A DNA stretch of 64,000 nt from an uncultured Acidobacteriia bacterium (GTDB taxonomy: Bacteria > Acidobacteriota > Terriglobia > Bryobacterales > Bryobacteraceae), in the NCBI GenBank assembly GCA_903900705.1, contig CAIUOG010000019.1, positions 1 to 64,000 on the forward strand, in the 5' to 3' direction. Positions 8,732 through 17,543 of this stretch are shown here, in pieces. Position 1 is the first letter of the stretch, and each line of letters opens with the position of its first letter. The position numbers and the translations under genes were made by a program. Below the pieces are notes generated by a model that saw only the letters and a program-made list of their open reading frames with translations, ran no database searches and was not told where the DNA came from.

Positions 8732-9901
8732 TTGGACAAACAATCCGCAGTTCCCGAAGTGCGCGTCTCGCGCAAAGGCGCAGACCGGTTCCGCAACGGC
8801 CACCCCTGGATCTTCCGTTCCGATGTGCAGGATGCCTCCGCCGCACAGAGCGGCGACGTCGTCCATGTAGTGGATCAGAGCGGCCGGCACCTGGGCCATG
8901 CGCACTACAGTTCGTCTTCGCAAATCGCCATCCGCATGCTGCTGCGCTCCACCGAGGTGGCCGACTTCGGCGCGCGCATCGCCGCCGCCCAGCGCTTCCG
9001 CCGCCAGGTGGTCACCGATTCAGACGCCTACCGCGTTGTCCACGCCGAGGCAGACTTCCTCCCTGCCCTGATCGTTGATCGCTACGGCGACTGCCTCACC
9101 GTCCAGGCCCTGAACCAGGGCATGGATCGCGCCCTCCCGGAAATCGTGGCGGCATTGCAGGAACAGTTCGAGCCCCGCGCCATCGTTGGCCGAAACGACG
9201 CGGCCGTGCGCACGCTCGAAGAACTCCCGCGTGAAATCCGCGTGCTCGCGGGCGAACTTGATGGCCCCGTCACCGTCCACATGAACGGCTTCCGCATGGA
9301 GGCCGACCTCATGCACGGCCAGAAGACCGGCGTCTTTCTCGACCAGCGCGAAAACTACCTCGCCGCCGCGCTCTACGGCCGCGGCAAAGCACTCGATCTG
9401 TTCACCTGCACCGGTGGCTTCGCGCTCCATCTCGCCCGCGCCTGCCAGACCGTGGAAGCGGTCGACTCCAGCGAAACCTCGCTCGCCACCGCGAAACGCA
9501 ACGCCGAAGCCAACAACATGGAAAATATCTCATTCCGCGAAGCCGACGCTTTCGAACTCCTGTCGAGCTACTCCTCGGCCCGCCGCACCTTCGACACCAT
9601 CGTGCTCGACCCGCCGGCCTTCGCGAAGTCGCGCACCCAGCTCGACGGCGCGGCACGCGGCTATAAGGACATCAATCTCCGCGCCATGCGCCTGCTCCCG
9701 CCCGGCGGCATCCTTGTCACCAACTCCTGCTCGCACCACATGAGCGAAGCCATGTTACTCGATATCGCCGCCCAGGCGTCACTCGATGCCGGACGCACCC
9801 TGCGGGTGCTGGAACGCCGTACCCAGGCCAAAGACCACCCCATCCTGCTGACCGTGCCCGAAACGCACTACCTGAAATGTGTGATCCTGCAAGTGGTGTG
9901 A
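8732..9901 (+). CDS. rlmI: Class I SAM-dependent rRNA (cytosine-C5) methyltransferase, RlmI-like
   Basis: A 389-residue protein with an N-terminal PUA domain (about 8-80: RVSRKGADRFRNGHPWIFRSDV) and a Rossmann methyltransferase domain. ALDLFTCTGGFALHLA is motif I, TIVLDPPAFAKSR is motif IV, and TNSCSHHM carries the family's cysteine. RlmI of E. coli makes m5C1962 in 23S rRNA; this is a family-level assignment. The start chosen is TTG 8732, with AGGA only two bases upstream; GTG 8759 is an in-frame alternative. The last four bases (GTGA) overlap the start of the globin-ankyrin gene. Confidence 0.85.
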   Translation: MDKQSAVPEVRVSRKGADRFRNGHPWIFRSDVQDASAAQSGDVVHVVDQSGRHLGHAHYSSSSQIAIRMLLRSTEVADFGARIAAAQRFRRQVVTDSDAYRVVHAEADFLPALIVDRYGDCLTVQALNQGMDRALPEIVAALQEQFEPRAIVGRNDAAVRTLEELPREIRVLAGELDGPVTVHMNGFRMEADLMHGQKTGVFLDQRENYLAAALYGRGKALDLFTCTGGFALHLARACQTVEAVDSSETSLATAKRNAEANNMENISFREADAFELLSSYSSARRTFDTIVLDPPAFAKSRTQLDGAARGYKDINLRAMRLLPPGGILVTNSCSHHMSEAMLLDIAAQASLDAGRTLRVLERRTQAKDHPILLTVPETHYLKCVILQVV

Positions 9902-10893
9902 GCTGGGCTGGTTTGACATGGGAAGCAAAACTCGCGGAGGCCCTCTACGCGCGCATCGCCCGCGACGCCGCGTTGCGCCACCTCTTTCCGGGCAAATCGC
10001 ACCGCTGCGCCATCGAAGCCTTCGCCGCCTTCCTCGTTCAGTTCTTTGACGGCCCGCCGGAGCAGACCCGGAAACGCTGGTACGTCAGCCTGCGGGAATC
10101 GCACGCCCGATTCCGGATCGACGAACCGAATCGGGCCGCATGGATGCGTTGCATGACACTGGCACTCGCCGACGCGGACATCCCCGAACCCCTTCGCAGC
10201 CGCTTACACGAACTCTTCCTCCACTCTTCCGGCTATCTGGTCAACGACGCCCCCACCTCGGACGCACCCCCGATCACCGACCCGGAAATGGCTGACCGCT
10301 GGGAACGCCAGCGCACCTTCGACCAGGCAGTGGACGCGATCCGGACCGGAGATACCAACACCGCTACCCACCTTGCCAATGTTCTGGGTGCGCCCGTCCG
10401 CCTGCTTGCCCTGATGGTTCGCAGCCGCCACTCGATACTCCGCCAATACGTCAAAGAGAAGGTCAGCGCCCAGCCGGCGCTCGTTCACGAACACGCCGCG
10501 GACCGCACCCTCCTCCAGGAAGCGAGCGGCCAGGGTGATTTCGAACTGGTGGAACTCCTGCTGCTTTTTGGCGCGGACGCAAACCAGAAGGGCAATCGCC
10601 CGCCCCTCTACTGCCTCGCCAACGAATGCCAGGGCTCCGGCGGCGGCCCCGTGGTGCACCTGCTCGTTCGGCATGGCGCGCAGGTGAACCGCGCGGACAA
10701 TGTAAAGCGATGCACCGCGCTCCACATGGCGGCGCGCCGCGGCAACGTCGAAATCGCCACTGCCCTGCTCGACTGCGGCGCCGACATTCATGCGCGGGAT
10801 AGCGACGGCGTCACGCCGCTGCGTCGCGCCCTCAACTGCCGCAAACCGGCCGTCGCTGAGTTACTTGTGCAGCGCGGCGCTCACCATTTGTGA
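9898..10893 (+). CDS. Truncated-hemoglobin-like domain fused to ankyrin repeats
   Basis: About 331 residues from GTG 9898, which overlaps the rlmI stop in a GTGA junction; ATG 9877 is an in-frame alternative. Residues about 10-110 resemble group II truncated hemoglobins: ALYARIARDAALRHLFP, FLVQFFDGPPE, and LRESHARFRI with candidate proximal heme ligand His69, then AAWMRCM. Residues about 200-331 hold three or four ankyrin repeats, including TALHMAARRGNVEIATALL and TPLRRALNCRKPAVAELL. The middle is not recognised. No signal peptide, so cytosolic. A heme sensor or oxygen/NO-binding role joined to a protein-binding scaffold is inference. The last 13 bases overlap the convergent oxidase gene. Confidence 0.7.
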   Translation: MSWAGLTWEAKLAEALYARIARDAALRHLFPGKSHRCAIEAFAAFLVQFFDGPPEQTRKRWYVSLRESHARFRIDEPNRAAWMRCMTLALADADIPEPLRSRLHELFLHSSGYLVNDAPTSDAPPITDPEMADRWERQRTFDQAVDAIRTGDTNTATHLANVLGAPVRLLALMVRSRHSILRQYVKEKVSAQPALVHEHAADRTLLQEASGQGDFELVELLLLFGADANQKGNRPPLYCLANECQGSGGGPVVHLLVRHGAQVNRADNVKRCTALHMAARRGNVEIATALLDCGADIHARDSDGVTPLRRALNCRKPAVAELLVQRGAHHL

Positions 10894-11816
10894 ACCCGCA
10901 CCACCGAGCGATCCACCACTTTCAGATTCGGCTTCCCGCACATCGCCATGTCCCGGGCCAACTCTGTCTGCAGCATTTCCGTGATTCGCTGCACACCGTC
11001 CGCTCCGTAACCCGCTAATCCCCAAACTGCCGGCCGCGCGATCAGCACCGCGCTCGCGCCCAGCGCCAGCGCCTTCAGCATGTCCGCCCCACGCTGCAGC
11101 CCGCCATCCATCAGCACCGGGATCTTCCCCGCCACGGCCTCGGCGATGGCCGGAAGAACTTCAAGCGGATGCGCCAACCCGTCCGAAGGCCCGTCTACAT
11201 AATTCGAAACCACAATCCCGCCCAGGCCCTTCCCCACCGCCATCCGGGCCTCGTCCGCGCTCATGATGCCCTTCAGCACCACCGGCGCCTGCACGCCCAC
11301 GCGTAGTCGGTCGATCGCAGCCCAGTCCATGCCACCGGACGTAAGCGTCACCACCACAGCCTTCGCTCCCGCCGCCACCGCCTTCCGAGTCCTCGCAGGA
11401 TCCGTGTCAGCGTAGACCTGATACCAGAATCCCGCCGTGCAAAGCGGAGCGATCTGTTCCAGCGGAGAACTCGCGTGGTCGGAAACCACCAGCAGCGCCT
11501 TCGCCGCCGCCGCGCCGCGCGCCATGGCAAGTTCGCGCTCCGGATGGAACCGCTTCAGCTCCGAAACCGGCCCGATCAGAATCGGCGCAAAATGCCGCTG
11601 CCCGAAAAGCTCCAGCGTCAGATCGAGCTTCGTCGTGTTCACCATCACGCGCGGACGCAGCGTGATCCGCTCAAACGGCTTTCGCGACGCGGCCTGCACC
11701 AGCGCATGCGTCAGACTGTCGAGCTTCCGTTTGGCCATCACCTCGAACTCGAACGCACTCACGAGTTCTTCAAGCGGCGTGATCCGCCCCGGCGCTTCAC
11801 TCATCAATTGCGGCAT
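10881..11816 (-). CDS. Alpha-hydroxy-acid oxidase-like FMN protein lacking catalytic residues
   Basis: Start set at ATG 11816 (MPQLMSEAPGR), 11 bases after the upstream paralogue's stop; longer readings run into that gene. The 311-residue product is an FMN-dependent alpha-hydroxy-acid oxidase barrel: it keeps FWYQVYADTD, the Lys of VVLKGIMSADEA and the FMN phosphate segments VLMDGGLQRGADMLKALALGA. But where the family and its neighbour have SNHGGR, it has SNYVDGPSDG, so both the catalytic His and the substrate-binding Arg are missing, and the Asp of VTVD is replaced in VTLTSGG. It may still bind FMN but is unlikely to oxidise 2-hydroxy acids by the usual mechanism. Tandem duplicate of the upstream gene. 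Confidence 0.8.
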   Translation of the reverse strand: MPQLMSEAPGRITPLEELVSAFEFEVMAKRKLDSLTHALVQAASRKPFERITLRPRVMVNTTKLDLTLELFGQRHFAPILIGPVSELKRFHPERELAMARGAAAAKALLVVSDHASSPLEQIAPLCTAGFWYQVYADTDPARTRKAVAAGAKAVVVTLTSGGMDWAAIDRLRVGVQAPVVLKGIMSADEARMAVGKGLGGIVVSNYVDGPSDGLAHPLEVLPAIAEAVAGKIPVLMDGGLQRGADMLKALALGASAVLIARPAVWGLAGYGADGVQRITEMLQTELARDMAMCGKPNLKVVDRSVVRVHKW

Positions 11817-11827
11817 CTGTTTGATCT

Positions 11828-13003
11828 TCAGGGAAAATTCGTCAACAGCATCCTGCGGTCGATCGACGCAAGGTTCGTCCGGCCCGTGTACCGCATCGCC
11901 TGAACCAATTCCGCCTGCAGAATCTCCAGCACCCTTTGCACGCCAGCCGCGCCGAAGGAACCCAGTCCCCACAGCGGCACGCGCCCCAGACAAACGGCAT
12001 TAGCCCCCAGCGCCAGAGCCTTCAGAATGTCCGTCCCGCGCCGGATGCCGCTGTCGAAGATCACCGGCGCCTTCCCGCCCACGGCATCCACAATCTCCGG
12101 CAGCACTTCGAGCGTCGCAGGCCCGTAATCGAGTGACCGCCCGCCGTGATTCGAAACATAGACGCAGTCCACGCCATGTTCCAGGCAAAGCTTCGCGTCT
12201 TCCGGCGTCACAATGCCCTTCGCGATGAGCGGCACTTTCACAAACGGCCGGATCTCATCAAAGAACTTCCATTCATACCAAAGCCGGTTATCGCCCACCC
12301 GATAAGGATTCGAGTTAGTCGAAACACGGCCGGCCGCGCTCCGGAAGCCACCGCCCCGCCCCGGATTCAGATTCCGGTCATGCAGCGCGCGTTCATAGTA
12401 AGAAACCTGCTGATCCACCGTGACCACAACGGCCCTCGCGCCATTCATCTGCGCGGCTTCAAGATAGGTTCGGTTGGCATCCAGTTGCTGCTTTGGATAC
12501 AGTTGCACCCACATGGGACCCGGCGCCGCCGCCGCCACTTTGTCGAACGGAAAACTGGTGTTGTTACTGAGAATCATCGGCGTGCCGGAAGCCGCTGAAG
12601 CCCCCTTGTGCGTCGCCAGTTCCCCCTCCGGATGAATCTCGCCATGCCCCGCCGTAGGCGAAACCAGCAGCGGAAACGCCATCTTCGTCCCCAGCACTTC
12701 GGTCGACGTGTCCATCGCGCCCGAAGACACCCGCTTCGGAATCAGTTCCACCCAGTCGAAGGCCTCGCGATTGCGCCGCAGCGTGAACTCCCCCTCCGCC
12801 CCGTAAGCCCGGTAATCATAGGCCTCGCGCGGCTGTTTTGCGTACGCCACCGTCTCAAAGTCAAACGCCGTGAGCAGTTCCTTCAAACCCGGAACGCGAC
12901 TGTGATCCCGCACCACATCCTGCTGGCCCGGCAACAGGTCGCTGAGCAGCGGAGACCCCGCCAGAAAGGCGCCCAGCGCCCGAAGAGATTCTCTGCGATT
13001 CAA
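11828..13003 (-). CDS. FMN-dependent alpha-hydroxy-acid oxidase, possibly exported
   Basis: A 391-residue family member starting at TTG 13003. The N-terminus (NRRESLRALGAFLAGSPLL) looks like a twin-arginine-type signal, which would place this flavoenzyme outside the inner membrane; that is inference. The barrel has the full active site: WVQLYPKQQ, VVVTVDQQV, IAKGIVTPEDA with the conserved Lys, and VSNHGGRSLD with catalytic His and Arg, followed by VIFDSGIRRGTDILKALALGA for the FMN phosphate. Substrates of the family are lactate, glycolate or similar 2-hydroxy acids, giving 2-oxo acids and H2O2 or reduced quinone. It heads a two-gene operon with its degenerate paralogue. Confidence 0.85.
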   Translation of the reverse strand: MNRRESLRALGAFLAGSPLLSDLLPGQQDVVRDHSRVPGLKELLTAFDFETVAYAKQPREAYDYRAYGAEGEFTLRRNREAFDWVELIPKRVSSGAMDTSTEVLGTKMAFPLLVSPTAGHGEIHPEGELATHKGASAASGTPMILSNNTSFPFDKVAAAAPGPMWVQLYPKQQLDANRTYLEAAQMNGARAVVVTVDQQVSYYERALHDRNLNPGRGGGFRSAAGRVSTNSNPYRVGDNRLWYEWKFFDEIRPFVKVPLIAKGIVTPEDAKLCLEHGVDCVYVSNHGGRSLDYGPATLEVLPEIVDAVGGKAPVIFDSGIRRGTDILKALALGANAVCLGRVPLWGLGSFGAAGVQRVLEILQAELVQAMRYTGRTNLASIDRRMLLTNFP

Positions 13004-13166
13004 CAGTTGCCCACCGTGGCCTGAGCATATTACACCCGCCTGGCCGGGTCAAATACCATCGCTTCGACGGCCAGTACTTTGGCACTGCAAACGTTCCTTC
13101 CATGCGTTCGGGCCCTGCCTGCTCCTCCCGCCATCAGTCGGCCTGGAATAATATGGGTTGCCGACG

Positions 13167-14447
13167 ATGGATAACCAACCGCCCACAGCAGCCCCGAGTG
13201 TCCTGCCGGAGCAGCGCGCCGCAATGGAAAGGCTGTTGGTTAGCGGCATCGTGGCCCGCGCGCCGCGTTTGCGCGAGTTTCTCGCCTATGTCCTCGAGTG
13301 CATGCTCACGGGTCGACAGGACGAGGTCACCGAGCAGCAGATCGGTTGCCGGGTGTTCGGTCGTCCCGAAGGTTATAACCACACCGAAGACAACATCGTC
13401 CGGGTCACCGCACGGAACCTTCGAGCCAAACTGGATGAGTATTATCAGGGTGAAGGTTCTGCTGAACGCTGGATCGTCGAGATCCCGAAGGGCGGATACC
13501 TACCGTCGTTTCGTCTTCGGGAACCGCCCGAAACAGTGCCGGAACCGTCTCTGGCGGAGCCACAACCGATAAAGCCGCGCCTGCATCGGCGCGAAATCCT
13601 GGCCTGGGTGCTGTCCGGCGCCCTGATGGTGGGCTTCGCAGCGACGCTGTGGTTCCGTCCGGCCCCGCCGAAGGCCTCCTCGGCGGGCCTGATCAGTTTC
13701 CTGTTCCCCAATCCTTCCGAACGAGTGACGGTCGTCATGGTGGATTCAGGCCTCCAACTCTACCGATCCGTGGCGGGCCGCACCGTTTCTCTGGATGACT
13801 ATGCGGGCGGGCGGTATCTTCAGTCCGGATTCCGGCTCGGCGATGCGCCACTCCCGGAGGAACTCGCGGGTTTCGTTCGCACCACCAGAAACACGACGTT
13901 CTCGAGCGCCTTCATTGCCGCCCAGTTCCTCCGAAGCATGCCCGCCGGACAAGTGGAAATCCGGCATCCAACCCAATTGAACTCCCGTGATTTTCAGCGC
14001 GACCATATGATTCTGCTCGGCGGGCCATGGAGCAATCCGTGGGCACAGCCCTTCGAAGCAAAACTCAACTTCCAGATTCTCACCGGGGCGCAGGCAAAAG
14101 ACTCGATGGTGAAGAACCGCACTCCGGGGCCCGGGGAGCAGGAACTCTATTTCACCTCGCGCGAGGGATCACTGGAGACCAGCTACGCCCGCATCGCGCT
14201 TCTGCCGAATCCTGGAGGCAGCGGGAAAGTCCTGCTGCTGGGCGCCACCACCAGCGGCGCGATGGAGGCGGCGAGCGACTTCCTTCTCCGGCGCGAGCAT
14301 CTCGATGCGCTAAGGCGGTTACTCCACCTCACGACTGCGGACCCGATTCCCTGGTTTGAGATCGTGCTGGAGGTCAAGTCCGTTGATGTAACACCCCATG
14401 GCGTGCGCATCATCGCCTCCCGGATCCCTTCGATCAACGGGCGCTAA
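13167..14447 (+). CDS. Membrane-anchored protein with N-terminal winged-helix-like domain (putative regulator)
   Basis: 426 residues from ATG 13167; TTG 13158 is an alternative. Residues about 20-115 match the acidobacterial N-terminal domain seen in transcription-regulator-like proteins (LREFLAYVLECMLTGR, IGCRVFGRPEGYN, NIVRVTARNLRAKLDEYY, EIPKGGYLPSF). One transmembrane segment follows at about 145-163 (LAWVLSGALMVGFAATLWF), then about 260 residues predicted to be periplasmic and not recognised. The layout is that of a CadC/ToxR-like one-component regulator, sensing outside and binding DNA inside. It lies directly upstream of the sulfatase/receptor operon, with candidate operators between. 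DNA binding is inferred. A TAATAT hexamer lies 12 bases before the ATG. Confidence 0.65.
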   Translation: MDNQPPTAAPSVLPEQRAAMERLLVSGIVARAPRLREFLAYVLECMLTGRQDEVTEQQIGCRVFGRPEGYNHTEDNIVRVTARNLRAKLDEYYQGEGSAERWIVEIPKGGYLPSFRLREPPETVPEPSLAEPQPIKPRLHRREILAWVLSGALMVGFAATLWFRPAPPKASSAGLISFLFPNPSERVTVVMVDSGLQLYRSVAGRTVSLDDYAGGRYLQSGFRLGDAPLPEELAGFVRTTRNTTFSSAFIAAQFLRSMPAGQVEIRHPTQLNSRDFQRDHMILLGGPWSNPWAQPFEAKLNFQILTGAQAKDSMVKNRTPGPGEQELYFTSREGSLETSYARIALLPNPGGSGKVLLLGATTSGAMEAASDFLLRREHLDALRRLLHLTTADPIPWFEIVLEVKSVDVTPHGVRIIASRIPSINGR

Positions 14448-14466
14448 GTGCTTTTTTCTGAATTGC

Positions 14467-14501
14467 TTTCACAGGTGAATCGGATAGTTTCCCAGGTGAA
14501 T
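14467..14501 (+). promoter_or_regulatory. Two palindromic direct repeats 21 bp apart (candidate operators)
   Basis: TTTCACAGGTGAAT (14467-14480) and TTTCCCAGGTGAAT (14488-14501) differ at one base and start 21 bases apart, two helical turns. The cores TTCACAGGTGAA and TTCCCAGGTGAA are a perfect and a near-perfect inverted repeat. They sit between the regulator gene and the sulfatase operon, the expected place for an operator pair. Confidence 0.5.
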
Positions 14502-14514
14502 TTTCGGAAAATTC
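14498..14514. repeat. 17-bp perfect palindrome
   Basis: GAATTTTC-G-GAAAATTC, overlapping the end of the second direct repeat. It may be part of the same control region of the downstream operon. No T tract follows, so a terminator is unlikely. Confidence 0.5.
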
Positions 14515-14586
14515 CCCTCGCGCGGAAGACCGTTACGTTACAGAATCAGAACTCAGTCTCGAAACGTTCGGGCACTCAGGACTTCC

Positions 14587-16128
14587 ATGACAGAGGGTCT
14601 TGCCGGGCGCGACTCTGCGCGCAGAGCGCCCATTACACGAAGAACAATGATGACCGGACTGGGCGCCGCAGCCGCCGTCGCCACAGCGGAGGCCCGGAAT
14701 TCTCGTCCCCGCAATGTCATCTTCATCCTTTCCGATGATCATCGGTATGACGCTCTCGGTTTCCTGAAGACTCAACCCTGGCTCAGAACCCCTCAACTGG
14801 ACCGCCTCGCAGCCGAGGGCGTCCATTTCCGGAATGCATTTGTCACCACGGCGCTGTGCAGCCCCAGTCGCGCTTCGATTCTGACCGGCGTCTACGCACA
14901 CCGGCATCGAATTGTTGATAACAACACCGCGATTCCCGCCGGCACGGTCTTCTTCCCGTCCTACCTGCAAAAAGCGGGCTACAAAACCGGATTCTTCGGA
15001 AAGTGGCACATGGGTGCGGAAGTTGACGATCCGAAGCCAGGCTTCGACCAATGGGTCAGCTTCAAGGGCCAGGGAACCTACCTTCCCAACCCGAACGGCC
15101 TGAACGTCAACGGCAGGAAGGTGCCGCAAAAGGGTTACATCACCGACGAACTGACCGACTACGCCGTCGACTGGCTGCGCACGTTACCCACAGATCAGCC
15201 TTATTTTCTATACCTCTCCCACAAGGCTGTGCACGCCGACTTTCAACCCGCGAAGCGCCATGAAGGCATGTACAACGAAGCCAGATTTAACTATCCGCCG
15301 ACCATGCCAGCCGAAGGCGAGATGGCACAAAACCGCCCCCTGTGGGTGCGGAATCAGCGCAACTCATGGCACGGCGTCGACTACCCCTATCATTCGACGC
15401 TCGATATCGGCGATTACTACAAGCGCTATGCCGAAACTCTGATGTCTGTGGACGAGAGCCTGGGACGCGTACTCGACGAGTTGAAAACTCGCGGCGAACT
15501 CGATTCCACCCTTGTGATCTACATGGGTGACAACGGGTTTGCCTTCGGCGAGCACGGCCTGATCGACAAACGCACCGCCTACGAAGAGTCGATGCGCGTG
15601 CCAATGCTGGCGCGGTGCCCGGAACTGTTCTCCGGCGGGCGGACGATTTCCGAAGTGGTCGCGGGCCTCGACATCATGCCCACCGTGCTCGAAGCCGCCG
15701 GCGCCACAATTCCCGCAGGTCTCGATGGCCTCAGCTGGTTACCACTGGTTCGGAAAATGCCGGTGGAGTGGAGGACAGAACTGCTGTACGAATACTACTG
15801 GGAACGCAATTACCCCCAAACACCGACGATGCACGCGCTCCGCGGCGACCGCTTCAAGTTCATCCGATACCAGGGAGTCTGGGATATCGACGAACTATAT
15901 GACCTGCGGGAAGACCCGCTCGAAAGCCGAAACCTGATTTCCGACCCCCGCTACACAAGCGTTGCAGCGGAAATGCGATCAAAGTTGTTTGACGCTCTGG
16001 AGCAAACCGGAGGCATGAATATCCCGCTCCAGCGCGACAAGGGTGCGCAAATGAACAAGAGAAATCCCGCTAAACAGCCAGCGGCCGACTTCCCGGCCGA
16101 AATCTACAACACGAAGAAGCCTCAATGA
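14587..16128 (+). CDS. Type I sulfatase, TAT-exported
   Basis: A 513-residue formylglycine-dependent sulfatase. Residues about 12-37 form a twin-arginine signal (ITRRTMMTGLGAAAAVATAEA). Metal ligands begin at ILSDDHR (Asp50, Asp51). The CSPSR motif at 91-95 supplies Cys91 for conversion to formylglycine, followed by ASILTG. FFGKWHMG and MGDNGFAFGEHG are further active-site segments. It should hydrolyse sulfate esters of a secreted or dietary glycan in the periplasm. AGGA five bases before ATG 14587 supports the start. First gene of a probable five-gene operon; its stop overlaps the next sulfatase in an ATGA junction. Confidence 0.9.
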   Translation: MTEGLAGRDSARRAPITRRTMMTGLGAAAAVATAEARNSRPRNVIFILSDDHRYDALGFLKTQPWLRTPQLDRLAAEGVHFRNAFVTTALCSPSRASILTGVYAHRHRIVDNNTAIPAGTVFFPSYLQKAGYKTGFFGKWHMGAEVDDPKPGFDQWVSFKGQGTYLPNPNGLNVNGRKVPQKGYITDELTDYAVDWLRTLPTDQPYFLYLSHKAVHADFQPAKRHEGMYNEARFNYPPTMPAEGEMAQNRPLWVRNQRNSWHGVDYPYHSTLDIGDYYKRYAETLMSVDESLGRVLDELKTRGELDSTLVIYMGDNGFAFGEHGLIDKRTAYEESMRVPMLARCPELFSGGRTISEVVAGLDIMPTVLEAAGATIPAGLDGLSWLPLVRKMPVEWRTELLYEYYWERNYPQTPTMHALRGDRFKFIRYQGVWDIDELYDLREDPLESRNLISDPRYTSVAAEMRSKLFDALEQTGGMNIPLQRDKGAQMNKRNPAKQPAADFPAEIYNTKKPQ

Positions 16129-17504
16129 CGAGACGCGACTTTCTGACCATTGCCGGCGTAACAGCGGCATCCCGGTTGAGCGGGGCCTCAGGCCGCGCAC
16201 CCAACATTGTTTTTATCCTTTGCGATGACCTGGGTTTCGGTGACCTCGGCGTCTACGGGTCGAAGATCCCGACTCCAAACCTGGACCGACTGGCAGCGGA
16301 AGGCGTGCGCTTCACCAGTTTCTGTTCGGCCGATCCGGTGTGTTCGCCGTCGCGCGCGGCGCTCCTTACGGGTCGTTACCCGACGCGCGTGGGAGTGCCA
16401 ACGGTCTTCATGCCGCAGGATCCGGGCGGTCTCAACCTTGACGAAACGACGCTCGCGAATACTCTGAAGGTCCGCGGCTACAAGACCACCTGCATCGGCA
16501 AATGGCACCTGGGCCGGCCCGAGCCGTACCTGCCTACTCGCCGCGGCTTCGACGAGTACTTCGGTATCCCGTATAGCAACGACATGACGCCGCGACCGCT
16601 CATGCGCAACACCGAAGTCATTGAGCAGACAGCGGAACTTTCCAGCCTTACCGCACGATACACCGAAGAGGCGAAGAAATTCATAGAGAAGTCGAAGGGC
16701 TCACCGTTTTTTCTCTATATGCCCCACACGTTTCCGCACATTCCGCTGGCGGCATCCGAACGGTTTCGTGGCAAGTCGCCGCTCGGGATTTACGGGGATG
16801 TGGTGGAAGAACTGGACTGGAGCGTCGGGGAAGTGCTGGCGGCGCTGAAGAAAAACGGTCTGGAGCAGGACACTCTGGTGATGTTTTCGAGTGATAACGG
16901 ACCCTGGTATCAGGGAAGTCCGGGTAAACTGCGGGGCCGGAAGAATACAACCTTCGAAGGCGGCGTGCGGGAGCCCTTCATCGCGCGTTGGAAAGGCCGC
17001 ATCCCGGCGGGGCGCGTCTCCGACGGACTGGCATCAATGCTGGACATCTTCCCGACCGTGGCGAAGCTGTGTGGCGCGGCGCTGCCGCCCAAGCCTCTGG
17101 ACGGGATTGACATCTGGCCGCTGATGCGGGGCGAAAAGCCATTGATCGAGCGCGATCCATTACTGTATTTCGACAATTGGGATCTGCAGTGCGCCCGCTG
17201 GATGAACTGGAAGCTGCATCTCGCGCGGCATAACACCGCCGCGTATTCGGCCGCCCCCGTGGGTGGACGGCACAGTTTCCTGTTGCCGAGGCCGGAACTG
17301 TACAACCTTGCGAAAGACCCGGATGAGAGCTACGACCTGGCTGCGGATAACCCCGACGTCGTCGCCAGGATCCAGGCAAAAATCGCGGCGATGCTGCCCG
17401 GCTTTCCGGAGCCGGTTCGGAAAGCATTTGATGAGCAGCAGAAGCGGAAGTCGGATCCAGGTACGCAGAGCGGCGCCTACGGGCGTACGGGGCCCAAGCC
17501 CTAA
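16125..17504 (+). CDS. Type I sulfatase, TAT-exported
   Basis: A 459-residue arylsulfatase-family enzyme. The N-terminus MTRRDFLTIAGVTAASRL is a twin-arginine signal. ILCDDLGFGD carries metal-binding Asp residues (34, 35), CSPSR at 73-77 gives the formylglycine Cys73, and CIGKWHLGRPEPYLP, HTFPHIPL and FSSDNGPW are the usual active-site segments. Not closely similar to the preceding sulfatase outside motifs, so the two probably attack different sulfate positions (inference). A sulfatase-maturing enzyme must be encoded elsewhere, since none is in the window. Translationally coupled to the upstream gene (ATGA). Confidence 0.9.
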   Translation: MTRRDFLTIAGVTAASRLSGASGRAPNIVFILCDDLGFGDLGVYGSKIPTPNLDRLAAEGVRFTSFCSADPVCSPSRAALLTGRYPTRVGVPTVFMPQDPGGLNLDETTLANTLKVRGYKTTCIGKWHLGRPEPYLPTRRGFDEYFGIPYSNDMTPRPLMRNTEVIEQTAELSSLTARYTEEAKKFIEKSKGSPFFLYMPHTFPHIPLAASERFRGKSPLGIYGDVVEELDWSVGEVLAALKKNGLEQDTLVMFSSDNGPWYQGSPGKLRGRKNTTFEGGVREPFIARWKGRIPAGRVSDGLASMLDIFPTVAKLCGAALPPKPLDGIDIWPLMRGEKPLIERDPLLYFDNWDLQCARWMNWKLHLARHNTAAYSAAPVGGRHSFLLPRPELYNLAKDPDESYDLAADNPDVVARIQAKIAAMLPGFPEPVRKAFDEQQKRKSDPGTQSGAYGRTGPKP

Positions 17505-17543
17505 ACGCGGTCAGATCAGGTTAATAAGGGGAAGAGGCTGAGG

